Positions 1 to 8,137 of a DNA stretch of 27,298 nt are shown here, piece after piece. Position 1 is the first letter of the stretch, and the number at the start of each line of letters is the position of its first letter. The stretch comes from UBA8752 sp965659115 (lineage in GTDB: Bacteria > Bacteroidota > Bacteroidia > Flavobacteriales_D > Sanyastnellaceae), in assembly GCA_965659115.1 (NCBI GenBank), contig CBFHUP010000040.1:1-27298 (forward strand), given 5' to 3'. Both the position numbers and the translations under genes were made by a program. The notes under the pieces are model-generated. The model worked only from the letters and a program-made list of their open reading frames with translations, was not told the origin of the DNA and searched no databases.

Positions 1-3000
1 TCCACAGACACCGCATTCATCGAGAACATTGCCATCGCAATCACAGTCGCCAGCGGGGATGCCTGTACCACCGCACACCCCGCATTCGTCGAGATAATCA
101 CAGAAGGACGGATAGGATATGGTGGCGGCACAATCGAAGTTGCACGCCAGTGTATCCATGCACCCGAGGACGGCCTGACAGGACCCATCATCCACCGTCA
201 CACCGAGATCGTAGTTGGCCGAACACGGGTTGGTACAACCCTGACAACTGTAATCGCATAATTCATCATCAATCAAGGCATCCGGGTCATAGTTGCACGC
301 ATATTGCTCCATACATCCCTCGCAAGTCACATACTCACAAGTGCCGTCGTCATCAGTAGCAACGGGGTCATAATTGCAGGCAGGGGGCGTACCGTCTCCT
401 AATGTGCCATCCGTACACCCGTACCAGATGCAGCACTCATTGCCACCTCCTCCCACGAGGCATCCGATGACGCTTGGATCTGGATTGTAATTGTCTGCCG
501 AAAGCTGGATGCAGCCGAGGTACAGACAATCTATGTTGCCCTCGTCATCAAAACTGATGGAGGTGGTATCGGTGCAGTTGTCGATGTCATCACAGATGCC
601 GTCTCCATCTAAATCCACTCCGGCTCCTCCACAGACGCCGCAGGCATCAAGCACATTGCCATTGCAATCACACTCCCCTTCAGGAATTCCCGATCCACCA
701 CAGACGCCGCAGGCATCAAGCATATTGCCATTGCAGTCGCAGTCCCCAACGGGAATACCCGTACCGCCACAGACACCGCATTCGTCGAGGACATTGCCAT
801 TGCAATCGCAATCGCCTTCCGGAATGTCGGTACAACCGCAGTCATAAATGGCGCCGGGGCCATCACAGATGCCACATGCATCAGGATAGTAGCAAGAACC
901 GTCGTCAAGCTCCGCCGCGGCTTCGAAGTTGCAGGCCTGTGAATCCATACATCCACACGCACTCCCGGGCTCAAAGGTCAATGTCACACGTTGATCCTGT
1001 GCACCATCTCCATTGGGAAACACCTGACAATACAAGCTACCTGACAGGTCACCATCCGTAGTAACCTGTGCGATCAGCACTTTCAAATCGGAGCCAGCGA
1101 TACCATTCGTATTTCCATTTAGCACATACCATGAACCGCCAACGATGTCATCAATCACCATACTCGCTCCAGACAACCCTCCTCCCGGATCAAAATCGTT
1201 GAAGAACAGGTTTCCAGGCTCCTGAACTATTTGAACCGGCCCTTCGCCAGCAGCAGTATTCTGCTGCCCTTCCAAGCCAATGGTCACCCAAGAATCAAAT
1301 TCCAAGGAGGGGAAGGATGCAAACAGCAAAGGATTGATACCATTGGGTGTCACCGCCCCAATCTCATTGTGATAGAATGACGTCGTCGTACTCAGATTGG
1401 TCGGATTATTCAAGTCACCGCTCACCGCACTCATGAAGTCATCCGCGTTGGGCACAGTGATGTACAAGCGGTACGTCGAATACCCAGAGAGGTCAACCAT
1501 ATTCGTGCCGTCCGAAATCAAGCCGATGTCCGTGGCGACGGTGTCGATTTCGAGTCCGTAGAGCGGGTTGTCGGAGGTGATGTTGTCACCCGGGCAGGAG
1601 CAGTAATCGCAGAGGGTGTTGTCCTCATCTACTGTTGGATCCGCATTGAAATTGCAGGCCATTGAGTCCGTGCAACCCGTGACTTCATCGTCATCGCAAA
1701 CCCCATCACCATCGGCATCGCTCAAAATCACACTGCCATCGGCATTGCACGATTCACAGGAGCCTGGATACACGCACAATGAGTCGTCCGCCAACGTCCA
1801 GTTCGGCGTGTAATTGCATGCTGCTGGATCCGAACACGCCTCAACAATGCAGAGACCCACAACCTCCCAAGTCACCAACGAATAGGATGCGGGAGAGGAA
1901 TTGATATCTCCATTGTGGATGGCCACCTCCCATGTGCCATTTCCACTGAGGTCCGTTTCGGAAAGGTCCACTACTGCACTGTATGGCCCTGGTAAGTTGG
2001 TGTTCCACGAAGTGGGCCAACCGCTGGTGACAGAAGAACAATTGTTGTCGGCCAAGTATGGACTCAAGTTGCCCTCCTCCGTGAACTGGTTGCCCCCAAA
2101 ATAGTAGCACAGTCCAGCCGGATCAATGAAACTGACCAAAATGTCAGACACCCAATTGATCATACTGCCAGAAGGAGCAAAATCAATGGCAAGCTCAAAT
2201 TCTCCCAAGCCCCCAACGGAAGTGGCTTCAATTGTCCAGACCTCCTCATTTCCGGCACCCGCCAAGGTGACATCAATGGCTGTATCAGCATATGTACAAC
2301 ACCCAATGACGGGGTCAATGATCTCATCACAGGAACCATCGTCAAACAGCGCTTCAGGGTCGTAATTGCAAGCAAGCTCATCGGTACAACCCGAGCATGT
2401 GCTGCCGTCACCCTCACAAATTCCACACACATCCAGTTCTCCGCAGGAACCATCGTCCACTATGGAGTTTGGATCATAATTGCAGGCCTCTACATCTGTG
2501 CATCCTGAACCGCTGCAAGCACCAATCAACGACCACTGGACATCATAAATGGCATCCCCTTCGTGTTGGTCCGTGTAGGCATCATTGTGGGAAACCAACC
2601 AACTCCAGCCATTGAAAACTGTGACTTCCCAGGTGCCTTCACCCGAAAGACCAGCAGACGAAAGGTCGACGGCGTCCGAATATTGACCGGAGGCGCTCAC
2701 ATCCCAACAAGCGTCCCAAGAGACACCCGTCAATTCATCTTCTGGTGCGCAGTTCGGTGGCGATGAAACTCCAACCGCCCCAAACCAGTTAAACCCACCC
2801 CACCAGGCACAATTCCCATTGGCATCGACAACACTCACGACCATATCGGAAGCCCAGCTGTTGGGCTCTTCGACGTAGCCATCGCCATGGACATCGCCAC
2901 TCACATTGGTAAAGTCCAAGTCCACCAAGAACAACGTGGGGTCAGCGCCCGCCGCAATGACAATCTGATGGCCATCACCAGCCCAATTGTCATAACTGAG

Positions 3001-5436
3001 CGTGTCCATTTGGCTCCCGGAAACAGCACAACCACAACTCAAGTATTCACAGGAGCCATCCTCAAATACACCGTTCTCATAATTACAGGCCAACACATCG
3101 GTGCACCCCAAGAGGGCCCCTTCCAAAAGACACAGATAATCCAAGAACCAATTGACGGAGTAACTGACCTCACCGGCGCCACTCGCTCCATTCACAATGG
3201 TTATGGACCACGCTCCGCCCCCTGAAAGACCAAAAGAAGACAAATCAATTTCAGCTTCCAGTTCAGCCGCAGACGAACCAAAAACAGCAGACGGCTGGCC
3301 CCAGCCATCGCCATATACCGTATATCCGCCGGCATCAACACAGCCCGTTGGAGCAGCAGACGCCGAACCTTCTCCGAAATGAACACAACTTCCATTGGGA
3401 GAACTGATGATCATCCCAAAGGCCCCCGGATAGTTGCCATCGTCCAAAGACACGTTTGTCCAATCCATATCGAGCATCAGCGTCTCCAAAACTCCTTCAG
3501 CCACAAACTGAACAACCTCAATACTCTCACCTGATGAGAGAGACAAACAAGCATCTCCAACCGATTGGCAGCAACCGTCTACAGGGTCGGAATCAATGCA
3601 ACTCCCATCATCCACACCCGCGGTGGCATCGTAATTACAAGCCGCAGGGTCTGTGCAGCCACTACAATTCAAGTAAGCCGTCCAGGTCAAGTCATAGGAA
3701 ACACGAACTGTGGCGTCGCCCCATGCATTGACCACCTGCACCGTCCAATCCCCAGCCTCTGTGCCCAAAACTTGTCCAATCAGGTTTCCCGTGTAGGTAT
3801 AGGAGTAAACACCATCAAGGGAAGAATCCCAAGAACTTGGCCAGACCTCGTAAGCATCGGGCGAACACGAAGGCAAAGCATCTGTCCAACTGCCTTCAAG
3901 GGTCATGCACTGATTTTCCGAATTGGTCAACACCACGGCCATATCAGAAGCCCAATAAATGCCCCCTGGACCATCAAATGTCAAGGCAAAGGTCAAGGAG
4001 TCAAATGCTGCATTCTCAGCCAGTGGCAGCAGGATTGCCGAACCAAAGTCCAACCCGGCCAAATCACCTGAATAACTTCCCGTGACCTCGCAGCCCAGCT
4101 CAGTTCCAATACAGAAAGTCCCGGTCTCACCAAATCCATAATCCCCTGTTCCTTGAATCAGCGTCTGTCCTCCTGCCACTACACTGTAGTTGCCGCCATT
4201 AATCAAACCATCACCATAAGAGTCTTCGATGGTGAAGGTGTAACACGCTGGACACAAACTGGTGGTCACCGCTATCAAACCAGTATTTCCATCGGAGTAT
4301 GGGCCACCGCTTGCCACTTCATTTCCGGCGTCATCCAACAAAGACCAAGTAATCTCTGAACCAAAGCTGTCTGGATTGATGTTGATCGTGACTTCCTCCT
4401 TCAACGTCCCCTCACAATCACACTCTCCTTCTGCGATGTCAGCGCAACCGCACTCATAAACCGCACCGGGTCCGTTACAAACACCACAAGCGTCGAGGGC
4501 TCCCACGCAAGGATCTACATCATCACAAATGCCATCGTTGTCTGTATCTGCGGCGCAGTCACCTCCACAGACACCAAAAACGTCGAGTTGGTTACCCTCA
4601 CAATCACAATCACCTGCGGGGATATCGTCGCACCCACACTCATAAATTTCACCCGGACCGTTGCAAATTCCGCAGGCGTCGAGAATTCCAACACAATCGT
4701 CGACGTCATCACAGATGCCGTCTCCATCTGAATCCAAGCACCCCAACAGCTTCATATTGTCTATGGCTACGTGCTCTCTTCCCCCCGTTACACGCATCTC
4801 AACTCTAAAGTCAACTGCAGCCCAATTGGGGGTCAACAAAATGCTTTGAAGAACAAAACTTGAGCCGACATTCTGAAGGTCCAAACCATTGATGTTCAAT
4901 AGGTAATCATCCTCCCAGGCCACTGTAGCTGCTTCTCTCCAACTCACCCGAACATAATCCCCTGAATTAAAGCTTCCGTTACCGCCTGGTTCGCGAAACG
5001 CCGCCAAGTCCATTGAAAACTCTAAATCCACAAAATTCAGAGCGTTCACTCCAAGAAAATAAATCTCTCCCGGGTCCGCAACGGAGCCGACTGTCCCGCT
5101 CCCATTGCCTCCACCATTCATCCGGGATCCAACAAGGGCATTTCCATCATACCCAACAAATGATGGAGCCTCAGGAATGGCATCAGAACCAAAATCATGC
5201 GCGGAACCGGAAGGGTCCCAAATCCCCCAGTAGCTCCAATTGTTGCCATTCGAACTCAAATCGGAACCGAAGGAGACTGGCTCTTGATCAAATCCATACT
5301 CCCCATCGACATTGGTGTCGAAGGTTTCGTGGAAGATGACGGTTTGGGAACTTGCAATGGAGGCACTTGCACACAGCACAAAACACGCAAAAATGCGAGC
5401 AACTGAAATGACAGTAGATAAACTCCTTTGGTCCAT
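1..5436 (-). CDS. Giant secreted cysteine-rich modular repeat protein (partial, C-terminus outside window)
   Basis: The minus-strand frame is open for 1812 codons from an ATG at 5436 to the window edge; an in-frame stop at 5463-5461 lies just upstream, so this is the first ATG. Residues 1-30 form a signal peptide (cleavage near ASS|Q). Residues ~31-230 look like a beta-sandwich of lectin or MAM type. Residues ~235-350 hold two copies of a DACG(I/V)CNGPG...YECGC...CDCEG unit with DGDGICDD calcium-binding-like stretches. A CYTFTIEDSYGDG motif follows at ~403. Four related ~140-170-residue beta-sandwich modules (~453-592, 628-772, 805-973, 1046-1215) resemble proprotein-convertase P-domains. Another module with TYRLYIT and DSWVTIG motifs lies at ~1290-1490. 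Linkers are GC(T/M)D..ACNYD....DDGSC repeats and DECGVCGG units. This style is common in surface proteins of marine Bacteroidota. A type IX sorting domain would be expected at the unseen C-terminus (inference). The function is unknown; adhesion or matrix is a guess. Confidence 0.93.
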   Translation of the reverse strand, partial: MDQRSLSTVISVARIFACFVLCASASIASSQTVIFHETFDTNVDGEYGFDQEPVSFGSDLSSNGNNWSYWGIWDPSGSAHDFGSDAIPEAPSFVGYDGNALVGSRMNGGGNGSGTVGSVADPGEIYFLGVNALNFVDLEFSMDLAAFREPGGNGSFNSGDYVRVSWREAATVAWEDDYLLNINGLDLQNVGSSFVLQSILLTPNWAAVDFRVEMRVTGGREHVAIDNMKLLGCLDSDGDGICDDVDDCVGILDACGICNGPGEIYECGCDDIPAGDCDCEGNQLDVFGVCGGDCAADTDNDGICDDVDPCVGALDACGVCNGPGAVYECGCADIAEGECDCEGTLKEEVTININPDSFGSEITWSLLDDAGNEVASGGPYSDGNTGLIAVTTSLCPACYTFTIEDSYGDGLINGGNYSVVAGGQTLIQGTGDYGFGETGTFCIGTELGCEVTGSYSGDLAGLDFGSAILLPLAENAAFDSLTFALTFDGPGGIYWASDMAVVLTNSENQCMTLEGSWTDALPSCSPDAYEVWPSSWDSSLDGVYSYTYTGNLIGQVLGTEAGDWTVQVVNAWGDATVRVSYDLTWTAYLNCSGCTDPAACNYDATAGVDDGSCIDSDPVDGCCQSVGDACLSLSSGESIEVVQFVAEGVLETLMLDMDWTNVSLDDGNYPGAFGMIISSPNGSCVHFGEGSASAAPTGCVDAGGYTVYGDGWGQPSAVFGSSAAELEAEIDLSSFGLSGGGAWSITIVNGASGAGEVSYSVNWFLDYLCLLEGALLGCTDVLACNYENGVFEDGSCEYLSCGCAVSGSQMDTLSYDNWAGDGHQIVIAAGADPTLFLVDLDFTNVSGDVHGDGYVEEPNSWASDMVVSVVDANGNCAWWGGFNWFGAVGVSSPPNCAPEDELTGVSWDACWDVSASGQYSDAVDLSSAGLSGEGTWEVTVFNGWSWLVSHNDAYTDQHEGDAIYDVQWSLIGACSGSGCTDVEACNYDPNSIVDDGSCGELDVCGICEGDGSTCSGCTDELACNYDPEALFDDGSCDEIIDPVIGCCTYADTAIDVTLAGAGNEEVWTIEATSVGGLGEFELAIDFAPSGSMINWVSDILVSFIDPAGLCYYFGGNQFTEEGNLSPYLADNNCSSVTSGWPTSWNTNLPGPYSAVVDLSETDLSGNGTWEVAIHNGDINSSPASYSLVTWEVVGLCIVEACSDPAACNYTPNWTLADDSLCVYPGSCESCNADGSVILSDADGDGVCDDDEVTGCTDSMACNFNADPTVDEDNTLCDYCSCPGDNITSDNPLYGLEIDTVATDIGLISDGTNMVDLSGYSTYRLYITVPNADDFMSAVSGDLNNPTNLSTTTSFYHNEIGAVTPNGINPLLFASFPSLEFDSWVTIGLEGQQNTAAGEGPVQIVQEPGNLFFNDFDPGGGLSGASMVIDDIVGGSWYVLNGNTNGIAGSDLKVLIAQVTTDGDLSGSLYCQVFPNGDGAQDQRVTLTFEPGSACGCMDSQACNFEAAAELDDGSCYYPDACGICDGPGAIYDCGCTDIPEGDCDCNGNVLDECGVCGGTGIPVGDCDCNGNMLDACGVCGGSGIPEGECDCNGNVLDACGVCGGAGVDLDGDGICDDIDNCTDTTSISFDDEGNIDCLYLGCIQLSADNYNPDPSVIGCLVGGGGNECCIWYGCTDGTLGDGTPPACNYDPVATDDDGTCEYVTCEGCMEQYACNYDPDALIDDELCDYSCQGCTNPCSANYDLGVTVDDGSCQAVLGCMDTLACNFDCAATISYPSFCDYLDECGVCGGTGIPAGDCDCDGNVLDECGVCG
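629..835 (-). repeat. Tandem 69-bp coding repeat (DxCGVCGG unit), about three copies
   Basis: Three consecutive 69-base units begin at 629, 698 and 767 on the plus strand, each marked by ccacagac(g/a)ccgca. Each encodes 23 residues of the form D(A/E)CGVCGGxGIPxG(E/D)CDCNGN(V/M)L on the minus strand, inside the giant protein. The first two units are nearly identical at the nucleotide level and the third is more diverged. Another unit pair lies at the extreme left edge (1-90), so the array probably continues beyond the window. Confidence 0.85.
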
Positions 5437-5461
5437 TGAGAGCAAGCGATGAGGCAACCAT

Positions 5462-5469
5462 CAAAGCTA
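5462..5469 (-). promoter_or_regulatory. Possible Bacteroidota -7 element (TAGCTTTG) for the giant gene
   Basis: On the minus strand TAGCTTTG matches the Bacteroidota -7 consensus TAnnTTTG. It ends 25 bases before the ATG at 5436. No convincing -33 TTTG lies at the usual spacing upstream. A 152-base gap separates this gene from the ABC transporter, so a promoter of its own is plausible. Confidence 0.3.
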
Positions 5470-5536
5470 TGCGTCTCACCCTCATTATAGGCTCCTATTC
5501 AACCTCGCTCCAGAACCCTCTGCCGCCCTTTATATG

Positions 5537-5560
5537 AGATTATCTTGTAATATGTAATCT
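5537..5560. promoter_or_regulatory. AT-rich inverted repeat between ABC transporter and giant gene
   Basis: AGATTA (5537-5542) and TAATCT (5555-5560) form a perfect 6-base inverted repeat with a 12-base spacer, in the most AT-rich part of the 5437-5588 gap. There is no clear T-run after it on either strand, so it looks more like an operator than a terminator. It could also be chance. Confidence 0.3.
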
Positions 5561-5588
5561 AGCGCTGATAATCCGACGAACTTGTACA

Positions 5589-7361
5589 TCAAAGGGTGTT
5601 TACATCGGTTTGCATCTCAAACAGCCTGCTGTACTTGCCTTTGAGCGATAACAACTCCTCATGTCGCCCAGACTCGACGATGAGCCCCAAATCCATGACA
5701 ATGATCCGGTCCGCATCCTGTATCGTCGACAACCTATGCGCAACCAAAATACTGGTTCGTTGCTTTGTCAGCCTCTCCGTAGCATTTTGAATCAACTGCT
5801 CACTTTCTGGATCAATTGAACTCGTGGCCTCGTCCAACACCAAAATCCCAGGCTGTTGGGCATAAGCTCTAACAAAAGAGATCAACTGGCGCTGCCCAGT
5901 CGAGAGCATCACCCCCCTCTCCTTTACATCATAATCAAGCCCGCCAGGCAAACGCTCAATCAGCGGCTCCACCCCCACAGCGGACACGGCCTCTTCGACA
6001 CTTTGCGCATCAATAGAAGGATCAAACAAGGTGATGTTGTCCATGAGCGAACCCGTGAAGAGAAAAACGTCTTGAAGGACCACACCTACCGAATGACGCA
6101 AAACATCGAGCGGGATGGTCCTTAAGTCGTGACCATCTATCGTGATCGAACCCTTCTGGTATTCATAGAACCGGCACAGCAAATTGATGATGCTTGACTT
6201 TCCTGCACCCGTTGCTCCAACAAATGCGACCCGCTCTCCCGCCTGCACCTCAAAGCTGACACCTTTGAGCACCCAGTCCTCATCTTGGTAGGCAAACCAA
6301 ACATTCTCAAAGACAATGTGACCCTTCAAAGAGGTGACCTCAACCTGTTCATTTTCTGGGAGTTCAGGTAAAGACTCATCGATATCCAAAAGGTGAAACA
6401 CCCGGCTCGCATTGACGATGCCCATTTGAAGCACATTGAACCGATCGGCCAACTGTCGAATGGGCCGGTAGAGCATGAAGACATACAAGATGAATTGCAA
6501 GACCAAGCCCAAAGTCAAGTCTCCTTGTGCCACCCCATCAACCCCAAACCAAAGAAGTAGAGCAACACTTGTAGCAGAAAGCATTTCGACCACAGGGAAA
6601 AAGATCGAGAAAGCCCAAATAGAGCGGATGTTAGCATCCCTGTGCGCTGCATTGTGCGCCGCAAATTTTTGGCGCTCCGCATCCTCTCTGCCAAAGGCCT
6701 GGATGATCCCCATCCCCGTGACGTGCTCTTGCACAAACACGTTGATTTTGGCCACTTCATTCCGAACACTCACAAAGGCCTTTTTGATCGCTTTTTGGAA
6801 CACCCGGGTCGCCAGAAGCAACACTGGAATGGGAAGCAATACCACCACGGTGAGCCGCACATCTACCCACAGCATGGCGGCAATCACAACCGCCAATTTG
6901 AGGAGGTCACCCACCGCATTGAGCAGCCCATTAGAGAACACATCTGCGATGCCGTCAACATCACCAATGTGCCTCGTAACAAGTTGTCCTACAGGGGTTT
7001 TGTCAAAGTACTTCAAGCGGAACTTTAATACGTGACGGTACAACTCGGAACGCAAATCCAAGGTCACACTCTGTGCCACCCAATTGGCCCAATAGGTTTG
7101 CCAAAACTGAAGTAAGGCCTCGACCATAATCAAGCCCACAACAACCAAGAAGATGAAGAGCAGTCCCTCCCGGTCGCCCACCGCAATGTGCTCGTCCATG
7201 GCCACCCGAATGAGGTAAGGCCGAACCCAACTCATACCCGCCAAAAGCGCCACCATGAAGCCCGTCAAAATGAACCTCCGGCGGTAGGGTTGAACACGCC
7301 TTAGAATGCGCTTCAGGACCTGAGCGTCAAAGATCTTTCCGGTGGTCTCTGGGGCGCTCAT
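5589..7361 (-). CDS. Exporter-type ABC transporter (fused membrane and ATPase domains)
   Basis: This is a half-transporter of 590 residues, typical for the MsbA/LmrA-like class that works as a dimer in the inner membrane. Residues ~1-310 carry the six-helix exporter domain. The nucleotide-binding domain shows Walker A GATGAGKSS (~382-390), Q-loop VLQD (Q430), signature LSTGQ (486-490, a variant of LSGGQ), Walker B ILVLDEA (~506-512) and the H-loop histidine (542). I chose the ATG at 7361 because it overlaps the truA stop in an ATGA junction; a start at 7406 would only add residues inside truA. The substrate cannot be read from the sequence; lipid or drug export is typical of the family. The ATGA overlap implies translational coupling to truA. 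Confidence 0.93.
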   Translation of the reverse strand: MSAPETTGKIFDAQVLKRILRRVQPYRRRFILTGFMVALLAGMSWVRPYLIRVAMDEHIAVGDREGLLFIFLVVVGLIMVEALLQFWQTYWANWVAQSVTLDLRSELYRHVLKFRLKYFDKTPVGQLVTRHIGDVDGIADVFSNGLLNAVGDLLKLAVVIAAMLWVDVRLTVVVLLPIPVLLLATRVFQKAIKKAFVSVRNEVAKINVFVQEHVTGMGIIQAFGREDAERQKFAAHNAAHRDANIRSIWAFSIFFPVVEMLSATSVALLLWFGVDGVAQGDLTLGLVLQFILYVFMLYRPIRQLADRFNVLQMGIVNASRVFHLLDIDESLPELPENEQVEVTSLKGHIVFENVWFAYQDEDWVLKGVSFEVQAGERVAFVGATGAGKSSIINLLCRFYEYQKGSITIDGHDLRTIPLDVLRHSVGVVLQDVFLFTGSLMDNITLFDPSIDAQSVEEAVSAVGVEPLIERLPGGLDYDVKERGVMLSTGQRQLISFVRAYAQQPGILVLDEATSSIDPESEQLIQNATERLTKQRTSILVAHRLSTIQDADRIIVMDLGLIVESGRHEELLSLKGKYSRLFEMQTDVNTL

Positions 7362-8116
7362 GAATTCAAAAAGGGATACTCCACCCGAGAAAGGTACAGG
7401 CCGCAAGCCGAGGCTGACATGCCTGCATTGGAGCGGTCACAAGATGCCGCAATCTTCTTGACATCCTCCGGTGCCAACTTTCCACGGCCCACATCCAACA
7501 GCGTCCCTGCAACCGCACGCACCATATTCCTCAAGAAGCGATCCGCTGCGATATCAAACTGATAACGGTGTCGGTCGATCTGCGTCCATTGGGCACTTCG
7601 CAAATCACAAATCGTTGTTTTTTGACCGCTTCCAGTCTTGCAAAATGCCGCGAAGTCCCCTTTGTAGATCAAGTGCTGCACGCCGGCATTCATCGCCTCC
7701 AGGTCCAACGACTGATAAACCCGGGCACTCCTGCCCTCTAGCATGGGGTCCTTGTGTGTGTGAACGTGGTAGGTGTAACCGCGCTCTGTGGCATCAAAAC
7801 GCGCATGGTCACGAGCCCCCACCTCAAAAATTCGCCGCACCCCGATGTCAGACGGCAACATGCCATTTAGCTTCCACGCCGCTTGCCCCCAATCCTTAAA
7901 ACGCCTTCCAAAAGGCCCTTCCCATTCGAAATGCGCATAAAATGAAGACGCATGAACGCCAGTATCTGTGCGGCCACAGCCCACAACAGTTGTGGGGGAC
8001 TCCAGCAATTCAGACAACGTGTCCTCCATGACCTCTTGAACCGAAATCGACTCGGGTTGGCGCTGCCAACCGTGATATTCGGTCCCTACATAAGACAGGT
8101 CAATGAAGCACCGCAC
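7358..8116 (-). CDS. truA: tRNA pseudouridine synthase A
   Basis: TruA converts uridines 38-40 of the tRNA anticodon arm to pseudouridine in the cytoplasm. The 252-residue protein has the usual family length. It shows the N-terminal YVGTEYHGWQRQP block and the catalytic GRTDTGVHA motif with the nucleophile Asp51. The C-terminal half has the RFLRNMVR and MVRAVAGTL-like core. The start codon is GTG at 8116; an in-frame stop at 8131-8129 lies just upstream and no ATG intervenes, so GTG is the only sensible start. It lies 21 bases after the upstream oxoamine synthase gene, and its TGA overlaps the ATG of the ABC transporter. Confidence 0.96.
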   Translation of the reverse strand: MRCFIDLSYVGTEYHGWQRQPESISVQEVMEDTLSELLESPTTVVGCGRTDTGVHASSFYAHFEWEGPFGRRFKDWGQAAWKLNGMLPSDIGVRRIFEVGARDHARFDATERGYTYHVHTHKDPMLEGRSARVYQSLDLEAMNAGVQHLIYKGDFAAFCKTGSGQKTTICDLRSAQWTQIDRHRYQFDIAADRFLRNMVRAVAGTLLDVGRGKLAPEDVKKIAASCDRSNAGMSASACGLYLSRVEYPFLNS

Positions 8117-8137
8117 CGGCTGTTTCCCTCAGGGCCA

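Noticed and set aside
491..847. Plus-strand repeat-rich frame with PPQTPQASS repeats
   Set aside because: The repeats are the antisense reading of the DxCGVCGG units; the minus-strand frame is open for the whole 5.4 kb and has a signal peptide.
560..860. Regular repeats considered as a CRISPR array
   Set aside because: The period is 69 bases, a multiple of three, the 'spacers' are also conserved, and the units encode cysteine-rich repeats.
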